A stretch of 64,000 nucleotides of DNA, from NCBI GenBank assembly GCA_964343605.1, contig CAYFKJ010000002.1, forward strand, positions 682,001 to 746,000. Reading direction: 5' to 3'. The notes under the pieces are model-generated. The model ran no database searches. It was not told where the DNA came from and was given only the letters and a program-made list of their open reading frames with translations. Source of the DNA: CAYFKJ01 sp964343605. Lineage in GTDB: Bacteria; Pseudomonadota; Alphaproteobacteria; UBA2966. Below are positions 8,317 to 16,084 of the stretch, piece after piece. Numbering within the stretch: position 1 is the first letter of the stretch; the number at the start of each line of letters is the position of its first letter. The position numbers were made by a program, and so were the translations under genes.

Positions 8317-9324
8317 CTACCCCGCGATCGCCTGCGCATCCTGATCGATTTGCGGCGGACGACGCTCGGCTCGCGGGGTGTGTCCGAAGTGGTCGCGGTA
8401 GCACTTTGTGAAGTGCGAGGCGGAGACGAAGCCGCAGGCCAGCGCCACGGCCAGGATCGAGAGGTCGGTCTGCAGCAGCAGGAGGCGGGCGCGGTTGAGG
8501 CGCAATTCCAGGTAATAGCGCGTTGGCGTCTTGTCGAAATACTTGCGGAACAGGCGTTCGAGGTGACGGGTGGATAGACCCGCCGCCTCGGCCAGTTGGG
8601 CGCACGATTGCGGTTCTTCGAGATTGTCTTCCATGTGGGCCACGATGGACAGCAGCTTCGGGTGGCTGGTGCCGAGGCGGAACCTGAGTGGCATGCGCTG
8701 ATGGTCGTGCCTGTCGCGAATGCGTTCGTGCAGCAACTGATCGGCGACCTGAGAGGTGATGTCGTGGCCGTAATCCATGGTGATGATGTTGAGCATCATG
8801 TCGAGCGATGCCGTGCCGCCCGAACATGTGAAGCGGTCGCGGTCGATCTCGAACAGTTCCGACGTGACTTCAAGGTCGGGGTAACGTTCGGCAAAGCCGG
8901 CCAGATTTTCCCAATGGATGGTGCAGCGGTAATTGTTGAGTAGGCCCGCCCGGGCAAGTACGGCGCTGCCGGCGCAAAGCGCTCCCAATTTGGCGCCGCG
9001 GGAACCCAACCGCCGCAGCCAGCCGAGCGCCTTGCGGTCTTCGTAGGTGTGGGAGCCGAGGCCGCCGCAGACGACGATGAAGGGGTGGTTGTCGATCTCG
9101 GAAATAGCGTGATCGGCGGGCATTCCAATGCCGTTGCTGGCAGCCACCGGACCGCCGTCGACCGAAAACAGTTTCCATTCGTATAGCCGGTGCCCTGTGA
9201 CGTACTGGGCTAATCTTAGGGGTTCGATGGCTGACGTTAGGGCAATCATCGAGAAATTCGGCACCATAAAGAAGCCGATTCGCCTGGGAACACTGCCGCC
9301 GTCAAGCCGTTCCATGATCTGCAC
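8317..9324 (-). CDS. GlxA/GbdR-type AraC family regulator
   Basis: A 335-residue regulator with an N-terminal DJ-1/PfpI-like (class I glutamine amidotransferase-like) domain at about residues 15-190, including GALCAGSAVLARAG, and a C-terminal AraC double helix-turn-helix at about 225-325 (LAEAAGLSTRHLERLFRKYF; ALACGFVSASHFTKCYRDHF). This architecture is shared by GbdR, which senses glycine betaine and dimethylglycine in Pseudomonas and activates their catabolism, and by ArgR, CdhR and SouR. It is transcribed divergently from the corrinoid methyltransferase operon at 9509, so it is the likely activator of that operon (inference). Ligand identity is unproven. Confidence 0.88.
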   Translation of the reverse strand: MQIMERLDGGSVPRRIGFFMVPNFSMIALTSAIEPLRLAQYVTGHRLYEWKLFSVDGGPVAASNGIGMPADHAISEIDNHPFIVVCGGLGSHTYEDRKALGWLRRLGSRGAKLGALCAGSAVLARAGLLNNYRCTIHWENLAGFAERYPDLEVTSELFEIDRDRFTCSGGTASLDMMLNIITMDYGHDITSQVADQLLHERIRDRHDHQRMPLRFRLGTSHPKLLSIVAHMEDNLEEPQSCAQLAEAAGLSTRHLERLFRKYFDKTPTRYYLELRLNRARLLLLQTDLSILAVALACGFVSASHFTKCYRDHFGHTPRAERRPPQIDQDAQAIAG

Positions 9325-9434
9325 GCTCCACCGTCAAGCCACCAAAAGCATGATTATCACGGGCGAATGATACTCCAAAGCGTGTCGTTGTCTGGCTAAA
9401 AAATGTCGTGGCGGCGCTAGCGGCAATACCCCTT

Positions 9435-9453
9435 GAAATCCCATATGGATTTC
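9435..9453. promoter_or_regulatory. Inverted repeat, candidate operator in divergent promoter region
   Basis: Perfect 7-base arms GAAATCC and GGATTTC flank a 5-base centre (CATAT), 56 bases before the start of the corrinoid protein gene and 111 bases from the start of the GbdR-like gene. A smaller TTTCGATTGAAA inverted repeat overlaps its right end. The position suits an operator; which protein binds it is not shown. AraC-type proteins more often bind direct repeats, so another regulator is possible. Confidence 0.45.
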
Positions 9454-9508
9454 GATTGAAACAGTCTGGAATGATGCCGGGCGGGCGTTGGCTTTAAGGG
9501 TGGTTCAC

Positions 9509-10231
9509 ATGGCCGATGATGACGATCTCGATCTCTCTACATTGAGTGATGACGATCTCGTGCAGCAGATGCACGACGACCTCTACGATGGCCTCAAGGA
9601 GGAAATCGAAGAGGGTGTGAACATTTTGCTGGAGCGCGAGTGGGAAGCCTATGACGTGCTGACCAAGGCGCTGGTCGAAGGCATGCGGATCGTCGGTATT
9701 GATTTCCGCGACGGCATCCTGTTCGTGCCGGAGGTCCTGATGGCGGCCAACGCCATGAAGGCCGGCATGGCGATCCTGCGTCCTTTGCTGGCCGAAAGCG
9801 ATGCCCCGCAGATGGGCAAGATGGTGATCGGCACCGTAAAGGGCGACATCCACGACATCGGCAAGAATCTCGTCTCCATGATGATGGAAGGTGCCGGCTT
9901 CGAAGTCATCGACATCGGCATCAACAATCCTGTGGAGGATTACCTGGCGGCGATCGAGGAACACCGGCCCGATATCCTCGGCATGTCGGCCCTGCTCACG
10001 ACGACCATGCCCTACATGAAGGTGGTCATCGACACGTTGAAGGAAAAGGGCATCCGCGATGATTATGTCGTGCTGGTTGGGGGCGCACCTTTGAATGAGG
10101 CCTTTGCCGAAAGCATCGGCGCCGACGCCTATTGCCGGGACGCCGCCGTGGCAGTTGAGACCGCCAAGGACTTGATGGGCCGGCGTCAGGGCTCGGGCGT
10201 TGCCCGCATGCAGGCGGCCGAGGTGGGATAG
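9509..10231 (+). CDS. Corrinoid (B12-binding) methyl-carrier protein
   Basis: A 240-residue protein with the standard two-part build of MtaC/MtbC/MttC/MtgC-type methyl carriers: a helical cap at about residues 15-95 (LVEGMRIVGIDFRDGILFVP) and a Rossmann-like cobalamin domain with GDIHDIGKN near residue 115, whose His is the lower cobalt ligand, then MSALLTTTMPYM and VVLVGGAPL. It should carry the methyl group from a substrate-specific methyltransferase (the MttB-type gene at 32326-33873 is the only candidate here) to the MtgA-like enzyme at 12343. I use the ATG at 9509; a TTG at 9488 adds seven unsupported residues. First gene of the operon; the acidic N-terminus is unremarkable. Confidence 0.93.
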   Translation: MADDDDLDLSTLSDDDLVQQMHDDLYDGLKEEIEEGVNILLEREWEAYDVLTKALVEGMRIVGIDFRDGILFVPEVLMAANAMKAGMAILRPLLAESDAPQMGKMVIGTVKGDIHDIGKNLVSMMMEGAGFEVIDIGINNPVEDYLAAIEEHRPDILGMSALLTTTMPYMKVVIDTLKEKGIRDDYVVLVGGAPLNEAFAESIGADAYCRDAAVAVETAKDLMGRRQGSGVARMQAAEVG

Positions 10232-10234
10232 ACC

Positions 10235-10852
10235 ATGCCGGCGCCGTCGCTCTTGTTGGCCTGCGGCGCCCTGGGACGTGAGGTCATCGCGGTGCTGGAT
10301 GCCGGTGGCATTGACGGTCTCGAAGTGACCTGTCTGCCGGCCAACCTGCATAATAAACCCCAACTCATTGCCGAAGCGGTGCGCGAGAAGGTGCGCAAGC
10401 ATCACGACGAGTACGAGAACATCTTCGTGCTCTATGCCGATTGCGGCACCGGCGGTGACCTGGACAAGGTCTGTGACGAGGAGGGCGTTGTGCGTATTCC
10501 CGGCGCCCACTGCTATGAGTTCTACGCCGGAGCGTCGGCATTCGAACAATTGGCCGACGCCGAGCCCGCGACCTTTTACCTGACGGATTACCTGACCCGG
10601 CATTTCGAAACGCTGATCATGGTCGGATTGGGGCTTGACCGCTTCCCTGAACTGCTGCCTGACTACTTCGGCAACTACAGCCGTGTGGTCTACCTGGCGC
10701 AAACCGATGATCCTGAACTCGACGAACAAGCTCGAAAGGCGGCCGAAAAACTCGGTTTGGCGTACGAACGCCGATTTACGGGCTATGGCGAGCTGGCCGA
10801 ATTCATTGTCGGGGCGGCTGAGAGCGAACCGCAAAAAACGCTCGTTTCCTGA
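10235..10852 (+). CDS. DUF1638 domain-containing protein
   Basis: A 205-residue protein matching the DUF1638 family: LLACGALGREVIAVL at the N-terminus, LYADCGTGGDLDKVC in the middle, IPGAHCYEFYAG, and a C-terminal stretch with LPDYFGNYSRVVYL. Several Cys and His residues (in LLACG, YADCG and AHCYEF) could bind a metal, but no reaction is known to me. It starts three bases after the corrinoid gene, with its own GGTGGGA site, and so is embedded between the carrier and the methylene-THF reductase genes. That context points to a role in corrinoid-dependent methyl transfer (inference). Confidence 0.85.
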   Translation: MPAPSLLLACGALGREVIAVLDAGGIDGLEVTCLPANLHNKPQLIAEAVREKVRKHHDEYENIFVLYADCGTGGDLDKVCDEEGVVRIPGAHCYEFYAGASAFEQLADAEPATFYLTDYLTRHFETLIMVGLGLDRFPELLPDYFGNYSRVVYLAQTDDPELDEQARKAAEKLGLAYERRFTGYGELAEFIVGAAESEPQKTLVS

Positions 10853-10866
10853 CAGGCGGAGCTGAG

Positions 10867-11316
10867 ATGTACGCGCTGCGCCGCTGGTCCGTTCGCCACG
10901 CGCGTGGGATGGAACGGACATATCTGATCTTTCGTCCCGTGTTCGAAGCGTTCCGCCCGCTTTGGAGGTTGATCGGCGTCCGCCGCCTCGAACGTCCCAT
11001 CGCCGGTGTCGAGAGCGCCATCAAGGGCGCCCTGTTCGACTGCCAGATGTGTGGCCAGTGTGCGCTCACGGATACCGGTATGTCGTGTCCGATGAACTGC
11101 CCTAAGAGTTTGCGCAATGGCCCCTGCGGCGGCGTTCGCGCAGACGGCAGTTGCGAGGTCGATTCCGGCATGGCCTGCGTCTGGGTCGACGCCTGGTCGG
11201 GCAGCCGCCTCATGCAGCACGGCGACCTCGTATCCGTCAAGCCGCCGCTGGATCATCGCCTCAAGGGGCGTTCGGCCTGGCTGCCCTTGCTGGACGACGA
11301 GCGGGACGAGGCGTAA
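10867..11316 (+). CDS. MetV-like methylene-THF reductase C-terminal domain protein (Cys-rich)
   Basis: A 149-residue protein of the family labelled methylenetetrahydrofolate reductase C-terminal. The core is CQMCGQCALTDTGMSCPMNC followed by PKSLRNGPCGG and a further SCEVD...CVWVDAW block, giving Cys residues suited to zinc or Fe-S binding. In acetogens the related MetV subunit partners MetF and lets it use electron donors other than NAD(P)H. It lies directly before the MetF-like gene, four bases apart, so a MetVF-type complex is the natural reading. It is shorter than full MetV and lacks an obvious second domain. Confidence 0.8.
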   Translation: MYALRRWSVRHARGMERTYLIFRPVFEAFRPLWRLIGVRRLERPIAGVESAIKGALFDCQMCGQCALTDTGMSCPMNCPKSLRNGPCGGVRADGSCEVDSGMACVWVDAWSGSRLMQHGDLVSVKPPLDHRLKGRSAWLPLLDDERDEA

Positions 11317-11320
11317 AGCC

Positions 11321-12346
11321 ATGAGTCCGCACACTCATATGGATCCGGGACAGCCGCTCGAGCAGCTGCCGGGCCATTCCTCTCGCGGCCGCCTGGAGCG
11401 GGTCTTGCGCAGCGGCCGTTTCGCGGTGACGGCGGAACTCAATCCGCCGGATTCGGCCGACCCCCGCGAAGTCTACGATCGCGCCCTCGTATTGTCGGAA
11501 GTGTGCGACGCGATCAACGCGACCGACGCCTCGGGCGCCAACACCCACATGTCGAGCGTCGGCATCAGCGCGCTTCTAAGCCGGGTAGGCTACGCCGTTG
11601 TCATGCAGGTGTCCTGCCGCGACCGCAACCGCATCGCCATCCAGGGCGACGTATTGGGGGCGGCGGCCATGGGCGTGTGCAACGTGCTGTGCCTGACGGG
11701 CGATTCGGTCGGCGTCGGCGACCAACCGGAAGCCAAGCCGGTGTTCGACCTGGATTCGGTCTCGCTGCTGGAGACGCTGCGCACCATGCGCGATGACAAG
11801 CGGTTCCTGTCGGGCCGCAAGCTGACCTCGCCGCCCGGTATCTTCATCGGCGCCGCGGCCAACCCGTTCGGTCCGCCGGTGGAATATCGGCCTCATCGCC
11901 TGGCCAAAAAAATTGCCGCCGGGGCGCAATTCGTCCAGACGCAGTACTGCTTTGACGTGCCGGGATTTGAACGGTACATGACGGATGTACGCGAGTTGGG
12001 GCTGCATGAGAAGTGTTTCATTCTGGCGGGCGTCGGCCCTCTGGTATCGGCCCGCGCGGCCCGCTGGATGAGGACGAACGTGCCGGGCGTCTTCATTCCC
12101 GATCACATCATCGATCGGCTGGAAAAAGCGGACGATCAGAAAGCCGAAGGTAAGCGGATTTGCATTGAGATTATCCAGCAGATACGGGAAATAAGGGGCG
12201 TTGCCGGCGTCCACGTCATGGCCTACCGGCAGGAAGAATTGGTATCGGAAATTATCTCGGCGTCGGGTGTTCTACAGGGGCGGCGGTCCCATGAAAAACG
12301 CCGAGGACGACGCAACCGAGCGGATAGCGTAGAGGAGAAGACATGA
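11321..12346 (+). CDS. Methylenetetrahydrofolate reductase (MetF family)
   Basis: A 341-residue TIM-barrel flavoprotein of the MetF family: FAVTAELNPPDSADPREVYD near the N-terminus holds the catalytic Glu position, then NVLCLTGDSV and GAAANPFGPPVEY, and AGAQFVQTQYCFDVPGF. It interconverts methylene-THF and methyl-THF. In this operon it would run in the oxidative direction, taking methyl groups from the corrinoid pathway towards methylene-THF (inference). I start at the ATG at 11321, four bases after the MetV-like stop; the open frame back to 11117 is a shadow of that gene. Its end overlaps the next gene by four bases (ATGA), which indicates translational coupling. Confidence 0.9.
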   Translation: MSPHTHMDPGQPLEQLPGHSSRGRLERVLRSGRFAVTAELNPPDSADPREVYDRALVLSEVCDAINATDASGANTHMSSVGISALLSRVGYAVVMQVSCRDRNRIAIQGDVLGAAAMGVCNVLCLTGDSVGVGDQPEAKPVFDLDSVSLLETLRTMRDDKRFLSGRKLTSPPGIFIGAAANPFGPPVEYRPHRLAKKIAAGAQFVQTQYCFDVPGFERYMTDVRELGLHEKCFILAGVGPLVSARAARWMRTNVPGVFIPDHIIDRLEKADDQKAEGKRICIEIIQQIREIRGVAGVHVMAYRQEELVSEIISASGVLQGRRSHEKRRGRRNRADSVEEKT

Positions 12347-13254
12347 CGGACACCGTCATCAGTTCGGCGACAAAGGAAGTCGTCATCGGGTTCGACCGCC
12401 CTTTCGTGGTCATCGGCGAACGCATCAATCCGACCGGGCGGAAGCTTCTGGCGGCGGAAATGGCGGAAGGCGACTTCAGCCGCGTCGAAGCCGACACCCT
12501 AGCCCAGATCGAAGCCGGCGCGGACATGCTCGACGTCAACGCCGGCATTCCCATGGCGGACGAGCCGGCGATCCTGGCCCAGACCATCCAGCTGGTGCAA
12601 TCCCTCACCGATGTGCCGCTGAGTATTGATTCGTCCGTGGTGGAAGCCTTGGAAGCGGGGCTAGCCGTCTATCAGGGCAAGGCGCTGGTGAATTCGGTAA
12701 CGGGTGAGCTCGAACAGCTCGAGCGCGTCATGCCGCTGGTGAAGAAACACGGCGCCGCTGTCGTCGCGATCTCGAACGACGAGACGGGCATTTCCGAGGA
12801 TCCCGACGTGCGTTTCGCCGTCGCCAAGAAGATTGTCGAACATGCCGCCGATTACGGCGTGCCCGCCTCCGACGTTGTGGTCGATCCGCTGGTCATGCCG
12901 GCGGGCGCCATGGATGGCGCGGGACGCCAGGCGCTCAGCATCATCCGCCGCCTGCGCGAGGAGTTGAAGGTGAACTCCACCTGCGGCGCCTCCAATATCA
13001 GTTTCGGCCTGCCCAACCGACACGGCCTCAACGGTTCCTTCCTCTCCATGGCGATCGGCGCCGGTATGACGTCGGCGATCACCAATCCGCTGCACGCTGA
13101 GGAGATGACGGCCATCAAGGGCGGCGATGTCATCATGGGCCATGATTCGCTCTGCATTAACTGGATGAAGCGCTACCGCGATCCCGATGCCGAAAGCGAC
13201 AGCCAAAAGGCAAGGCGTGAACGCCGCCGCAGGCGCGCCAAGGCCAGTGCCTGA
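12343..13254 (+). CDS. Methyl-THF:corrinoid protein methyltransferase (MtgA/DHPS-like)
   Basis: A 303-residue protein with the dihydropteroate-synthase-like TIM barrel of AcsE, MtgA and MtvA: VVIGERINPTGRK at the N-terminus for pterin binding, ADMLDVNAG, PLSIDSSVVEALEAGL, and NSTCGASNISFGLPNR. These enzymes move a methyl group between a corrinoid protein and THF. Together with the corrinoid protein and the MetF pair it defines the operon's job: sending substrate methyl groups into the folate pool. The start overlaps metF by four bases. A basic C-terminal tail (RRERRRRRAK) extends past the barrel and overlaps the start of the next gene. Confidence 0.9.
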   Translation: MTDTVISSATKEVVIGFDRPFVVIGERINPTGRKLLAAEMAEGDFSRVEADTLAQIEAGADMLDVNAGIPMADEPAILAQTIQLVQSLTDVPLSIDSSVVEALEAGLAVYQGKALVNSVTGELEQLERVMPLVKKHGAAVVAISNDETGISEDPDVRFAVAKKIVEHAADYGVPASDVVVDPLVMPAGAMDGAGRQALSIIRRLREELKVNSTCGASNISFGLPNRHGLNGSFLSMAIGAGMTSAITNPLHAEEMTAIKGGDVIMGHDSLCINWMKRYRDPDAESDSQKARRERRRRRAKASA

Positions 13255-15229
13255 CCCGGCCTCCAGCGGCGAGGTCTTCGTCGCCTTCTCCCCATCGGGA
13301 CGTCAGGGGAAGGTGCCGCTGAATTCGTCGGTGTTGGAGGCGGCCCGGTTGCTGGGCGTCGATCTTGATTCGGTGTGCGGTGGGCGAGGGCTGTGCGGCC
13401 GTTGCCAGGTCGAAATCGGCGAAGGGGATTTCGCCAAGTACGGCATCACCTCCAGCGCCGACCACCTCACGCCGTTCAGTGCGCCGGAACAAACCTACGC
13501 CGGGCGGCGGGAACTCAAACCGGGTCGAAGGCTCGGTTGCCACACGCGCATCAAGGCGGACGTCGTCGTCGACGTGCCGCCGGAATCCCAGGTTCACCAT
13601 CAGGTGGTGCGCAAGCGCGCCGAGGCCCGCGCCATCGAACTCGATCCGGTTCTGCATCTCTACACGGTCGATGTCGCGAAGCCCGACATGGACATTCCCA
13701 CCGGCGATGCCGAGCGACTGCTGGCCGCCCTGGCCGAAACCTGGAAGCTTGAAGGCCTGTCCATTGATCCGGCCGCCCTTGCGGAAGCGCAATCTGCGTT
13801 GAGGGAAGGGCGCTGGACCGTGACGGTGGCGGTGCGGGACGAAAGACGCGTGGTCGGCGTCCGGCCGGGCTTCACCGACCGGGCTTATGGCCTCGCCATC
13901 GATGTCGGCTCGACCACCATTGCGGCGCATCTTGTGAACCTGATCGACGGCTCCGTGCCGACGACGGCCTCCATGATGAACCCCCAAATTCGTTTCGGCG
14001 AGGACCTGATGAGCCGGGTGTCCTACGCCATGACCAACGAGCAGGGGGCCGCGGATATGACGGCGGCGGTGCGCGCCGCCCTCCATGTTCTGGCTGGGCA
14101 GGCGGCGGAAGAAGCCGGCATCGAAAGGGGCGACATCTACGAGGCCGTCATCGTCGGCAACCCGATCATGCATCATCTGGTATTGGGGCTCGATCCCGAA
14201 CCGTTGGGCGTGGCCCCGTTTGCCCTTGCCGTCGACAGTGCGGTCGGGTTGCCTGCCCGCGATCTCGATCTGGGCCTGGCGGCCGGGGCGGCGGTCTACC
14301 TGCTGCCCTGCATCGCCGGGCATGTCGGTGCCGACGCCGCCGCCATGATCCTCTCGGAAACACCGTTCGAGCGTGACGACGTGACGCTGATGGTCGATGT
14401 CGGCACCAACGCGGAACTGGTGTTGGGCAACAAGCACAAGTTGCTGGCGGCTTCCAGCCCCACCGGCCCGGCATTCGAGGGTGCGCAAATCACGTCCGGC
14501 CAGCGCGCAGCCCCCGGCGCCATCGAGCGCGTCCGGATCGACGACCAAACACGGACCGCCAAATTCAAGGTTATCGGGTGCGACCTCTGGTCTGATGAAC
14601 CCGGCTTCGCCGAGGCCGTCTCCGCAACCGGCGTCAGCGGCATCTGCGGTTCGGGCATCATCGAAGCCGTGGCCGAGATGGTGCGGACCGGGACCGTCAA
14701 GCCTGACGGCGCCTTTCCCAAGGATGGCCAGCGCGAATTCGTGCTCCATGATGCCGAACCGCGGATCGCCGTGACGCAGAACGACGTACGCGCCGTGCAG
14801 TTGGCCAAAGGCGCGCTGTTCGCTGGGGCCAAGCTGTTGATGGATCTGTTCGGTGTCGAGCGGGTTGACCGTATCGTTCTGGCCGGCGCTTTCGGCAGTC
14901 ATATCGATCCGGTATACGCCATGGCGCTGGGCATGATCCCCGATTGCGATCCGGCGAAAGTGTCGTCGGCCGGCAACGCGGCCGGCACGGGTGCGCGCAT
15001 CGCATTGCTGAACGCCGGTGCGCGGCGGGAGATCGAGGGTGTGGTCAAGCGGGTTGAAAAGATCGAGACCGCCACGGCGCCGTCGTTTCAGGATTACTTC
15101 GTCGACGCCATGGCCATCCCGCACGCCAAGGAGGCCTATCCAAATCTTCGGGCGGTGCTCGACATGCCGGTCGTGGAAAAACAGAGCGAACAGCCCAAGC
15201 GGCGGCGCAGGAGGGAGAGGGTGAAATGA
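13217..15229 (+). CDS. RACo-like corrinoid activation protein (2Fe-2S + ASKHA, DUF4445)
   Basis: About 670 residues. The N-terminal 90 form a ferredoxin-type domain with CGGRGLCGRCQVEIG and a later Cys in LGCHTRIKAD, giving the four 2Fe-2S ligands. The C-terminal part is the ASKHA/DUF4445 ATPase: GLAIDVGSTTIAAHLVNL, VDVGTNAELVLG, SGICGSGIIEAVAEM and LAGAFGSHIDPVYAM. RACo proteins use ATP to reduce inactive Co(II) corrinoid proteins back to Co(I). I favour the GTG at 13217, which has AAGG six bases upstream; the ATG at 13187 is possible but lacks a site. It overlaps the preceding gene and ends in ATGA overlap with the GFA gene. Confidence 0.9.
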   Translation: MNAAAGAPRPVPDPASSGEVFVAFSPSGRQGKVPLNSSVLEAARLLGVDLDSVCGGRGLCGRCQVEIGEGDFAKYGITSSADHLTPFSAPEQTYAGRRELKPGRRLGCHTRIKADVVVDVPPESQVHHQVVRKRAEARAIELDPVLHLYTVDVAKPDMDIPTGDAERLLAALAETWKLEGLSIDPAALAEAQSALREGRWTVTVAVRDERRVVGVRPGFTDRAYGLAIDVGSTTIAAHLVNLIDGSVPTTASMMNPQIRFGEDLMSRVSYAMTNEQGAADMTAAVRAALHVLAGQAAEEAGIERGDIYEAVIVGNPIMHHLVLGLDPEPLGVAPFALAVDSAVGLPARDLDLGLAAGAAVYLLPCIAGHVGADAAAMILSETPFERDDVTLMVDVGTNAELVLGNKHKLLAASSPTGPAFEGAQITSGQRAAPGAIERVRIDDQTRTAKFKVIGCDLWSDEPGFAEAVSATGVSGICGSGIIEAVAEMVRTGTVKPDGAFPKDGQREFVLHDAEPRIAVTQNDVRAVQLAKGALFAGAKLLMDLFGVERVDRIVLAGAFGSHIDPVYAMALGMIPDCDPAKVSSAGNAAGTGARIALLNAGARREIEGVVKRVEKIETATAPSFQDYFVDAMAIPHAKEAYPNLRAVLDMPVVEKQSEQPKRRRRRERVK

Positions 15230-15630
15230 GCAACGAGGATCAGGTCCACACCGGCGGCTGCGATTGCGGCGCTGTCCGTTACGAGGCGCGAGGCAAACTG
15301 CTGGACGTCACGAACTGCCACTGCGGCCAGAGCCGCCGCACCCACGGACACGTCGCGGCCTACACCAACGCCATGCGGGACGGCTTCAGCTTTACCGAGG
15401 ACCGCGGCCTCAAGTGGTACATCTCGTCGGACTTCGCCAAGCGCGGCTTCTGCCAGGAATGCGGTGCCAGCCTGGTCTGGAGCGCCAACGACAGCGACCA
15501 GATCGGCATCGCCGCCGGCACCCTCGACGGCCCGACAGGCTTGAAGACGGTCGCAGAGATCTTCGTCGCCGACGCCAGCGACTACTACGAGATCACGTCG
15601 GACCTGCCGCAATACGATCAGTCGAGCTAG
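15226..15630 (+). CDS. GFA family (glutathione-dependent formaldehyde-activating-like) protein
   Basis: A 134-residue CENP-V/GFA-fold protein with zinc-site motifs GGCDCGAVRYEA, TNCHCGQSRRTHG and GFCQECGASLVW. The second motif normally reads CHCxxCRR; here the third position is Ser (CHCGQSRR), so one zinc ligand looks lost. The family was named for helping formaldehyde react with glutathione; many members have no proven function. Its start overlaps the RACo-like stop by four bases, so it is part of the corrinoid operon, where handling of formaldehyde would make sense (inference). Confidence 0.83.
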   Translation: MSNEDQVHTGGCDCGAVRYEARGKLLDVTNCHCGQSRRTHGHVAAYTNAMRDGFSFTEDRGLKWYISSDFAKRGFCQECGASLVWSANDSDQIGIAAGTLDGPTGLKTVAEIFVADASDYYEITSDLPQYDQSS

Positions 15631-15665
15631 CGCTGACCAAACGAAACGACACAAGGGGGAAAATC

Positions 15666-15980
15666 GTGTCCAACTACATCATCATGTACATCGGTGGCGC
15701 AAAACCAGAATCGCCCGAAGCTGCGGCCGCTCAGAAGGCGAAATGGCAAGCGTGGGTCGAGGGTCTGGGCGACGCTGCCATCGATCCCGGCACACCGCTG
15801 GGCAAGTCCAAGATCGTGAGTTCTTCCGGTGTTACGGACAACGACGGGACGAACCCGGTATCGGGGTATTCCGTCGTGAAAGCCGACAGCTTGGAGGCGG
15901 CGGTTGAATTCGCCCAAGACTGTCCCTTCCTTGACACCGGCGGCTCCCTCGAAGTCGCACAAATGATTGAGCTCAAGTGA
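15666..15980 (+). CDS. YCII-related domain protein
   Basis: A 104-residue protein starting at a GTG (MSNYIIMYIGG) with AAGGGGG upstream; the longer frame beginning at 15264 is the shadow of the GFA gene. It has the ferredoxin-like alpha/beta pattern of the YCII/DGPF family: YIIMYIGG, VSGYSVVKADSLEAAVEFAQDCPFL and VAQMIELK. Members resemble small dehydrochlorinases or ligand binders; no catalytic role is clear here. It follows the GFA gene by 35 bases and may be the last gene of the corrinoid operon. Confidence 0.75.
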   Translation: MSNYIIMYIGGAKPESPEAAAAQKAKWQAWVEGLGDAAIDPGTPLGKSKIVSSSGVTDNDGTNPVSGYSVVKADSLEAAVEFAQDCPFLDTGGSLEVAQMIELK

Positions 15981-16084
15981 AACCCGTTAACCTTCGTTAA
16001 GTGTCTGACCCCTAACGACTCTTTTCTTCGCAAGCTGTTGCGTGTCTAATTTAGTCGTCGCCTCATCTCACCTCGGGTGCGCTC

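Noticed and set aside
9494..10921. 475-residue minus-strand open frame across the corrinoid gene
   Set aside because: It is antisense to the corrinoid and DUF1638 genes; His-rich and Ala/Gly-rich composition is typical of shadows.
13157..15124. 655-residue minus-strand open frame
   Set aside because: Shadow of the RACo-like gene, which has clear ferredoxin and ASKHA motifs.
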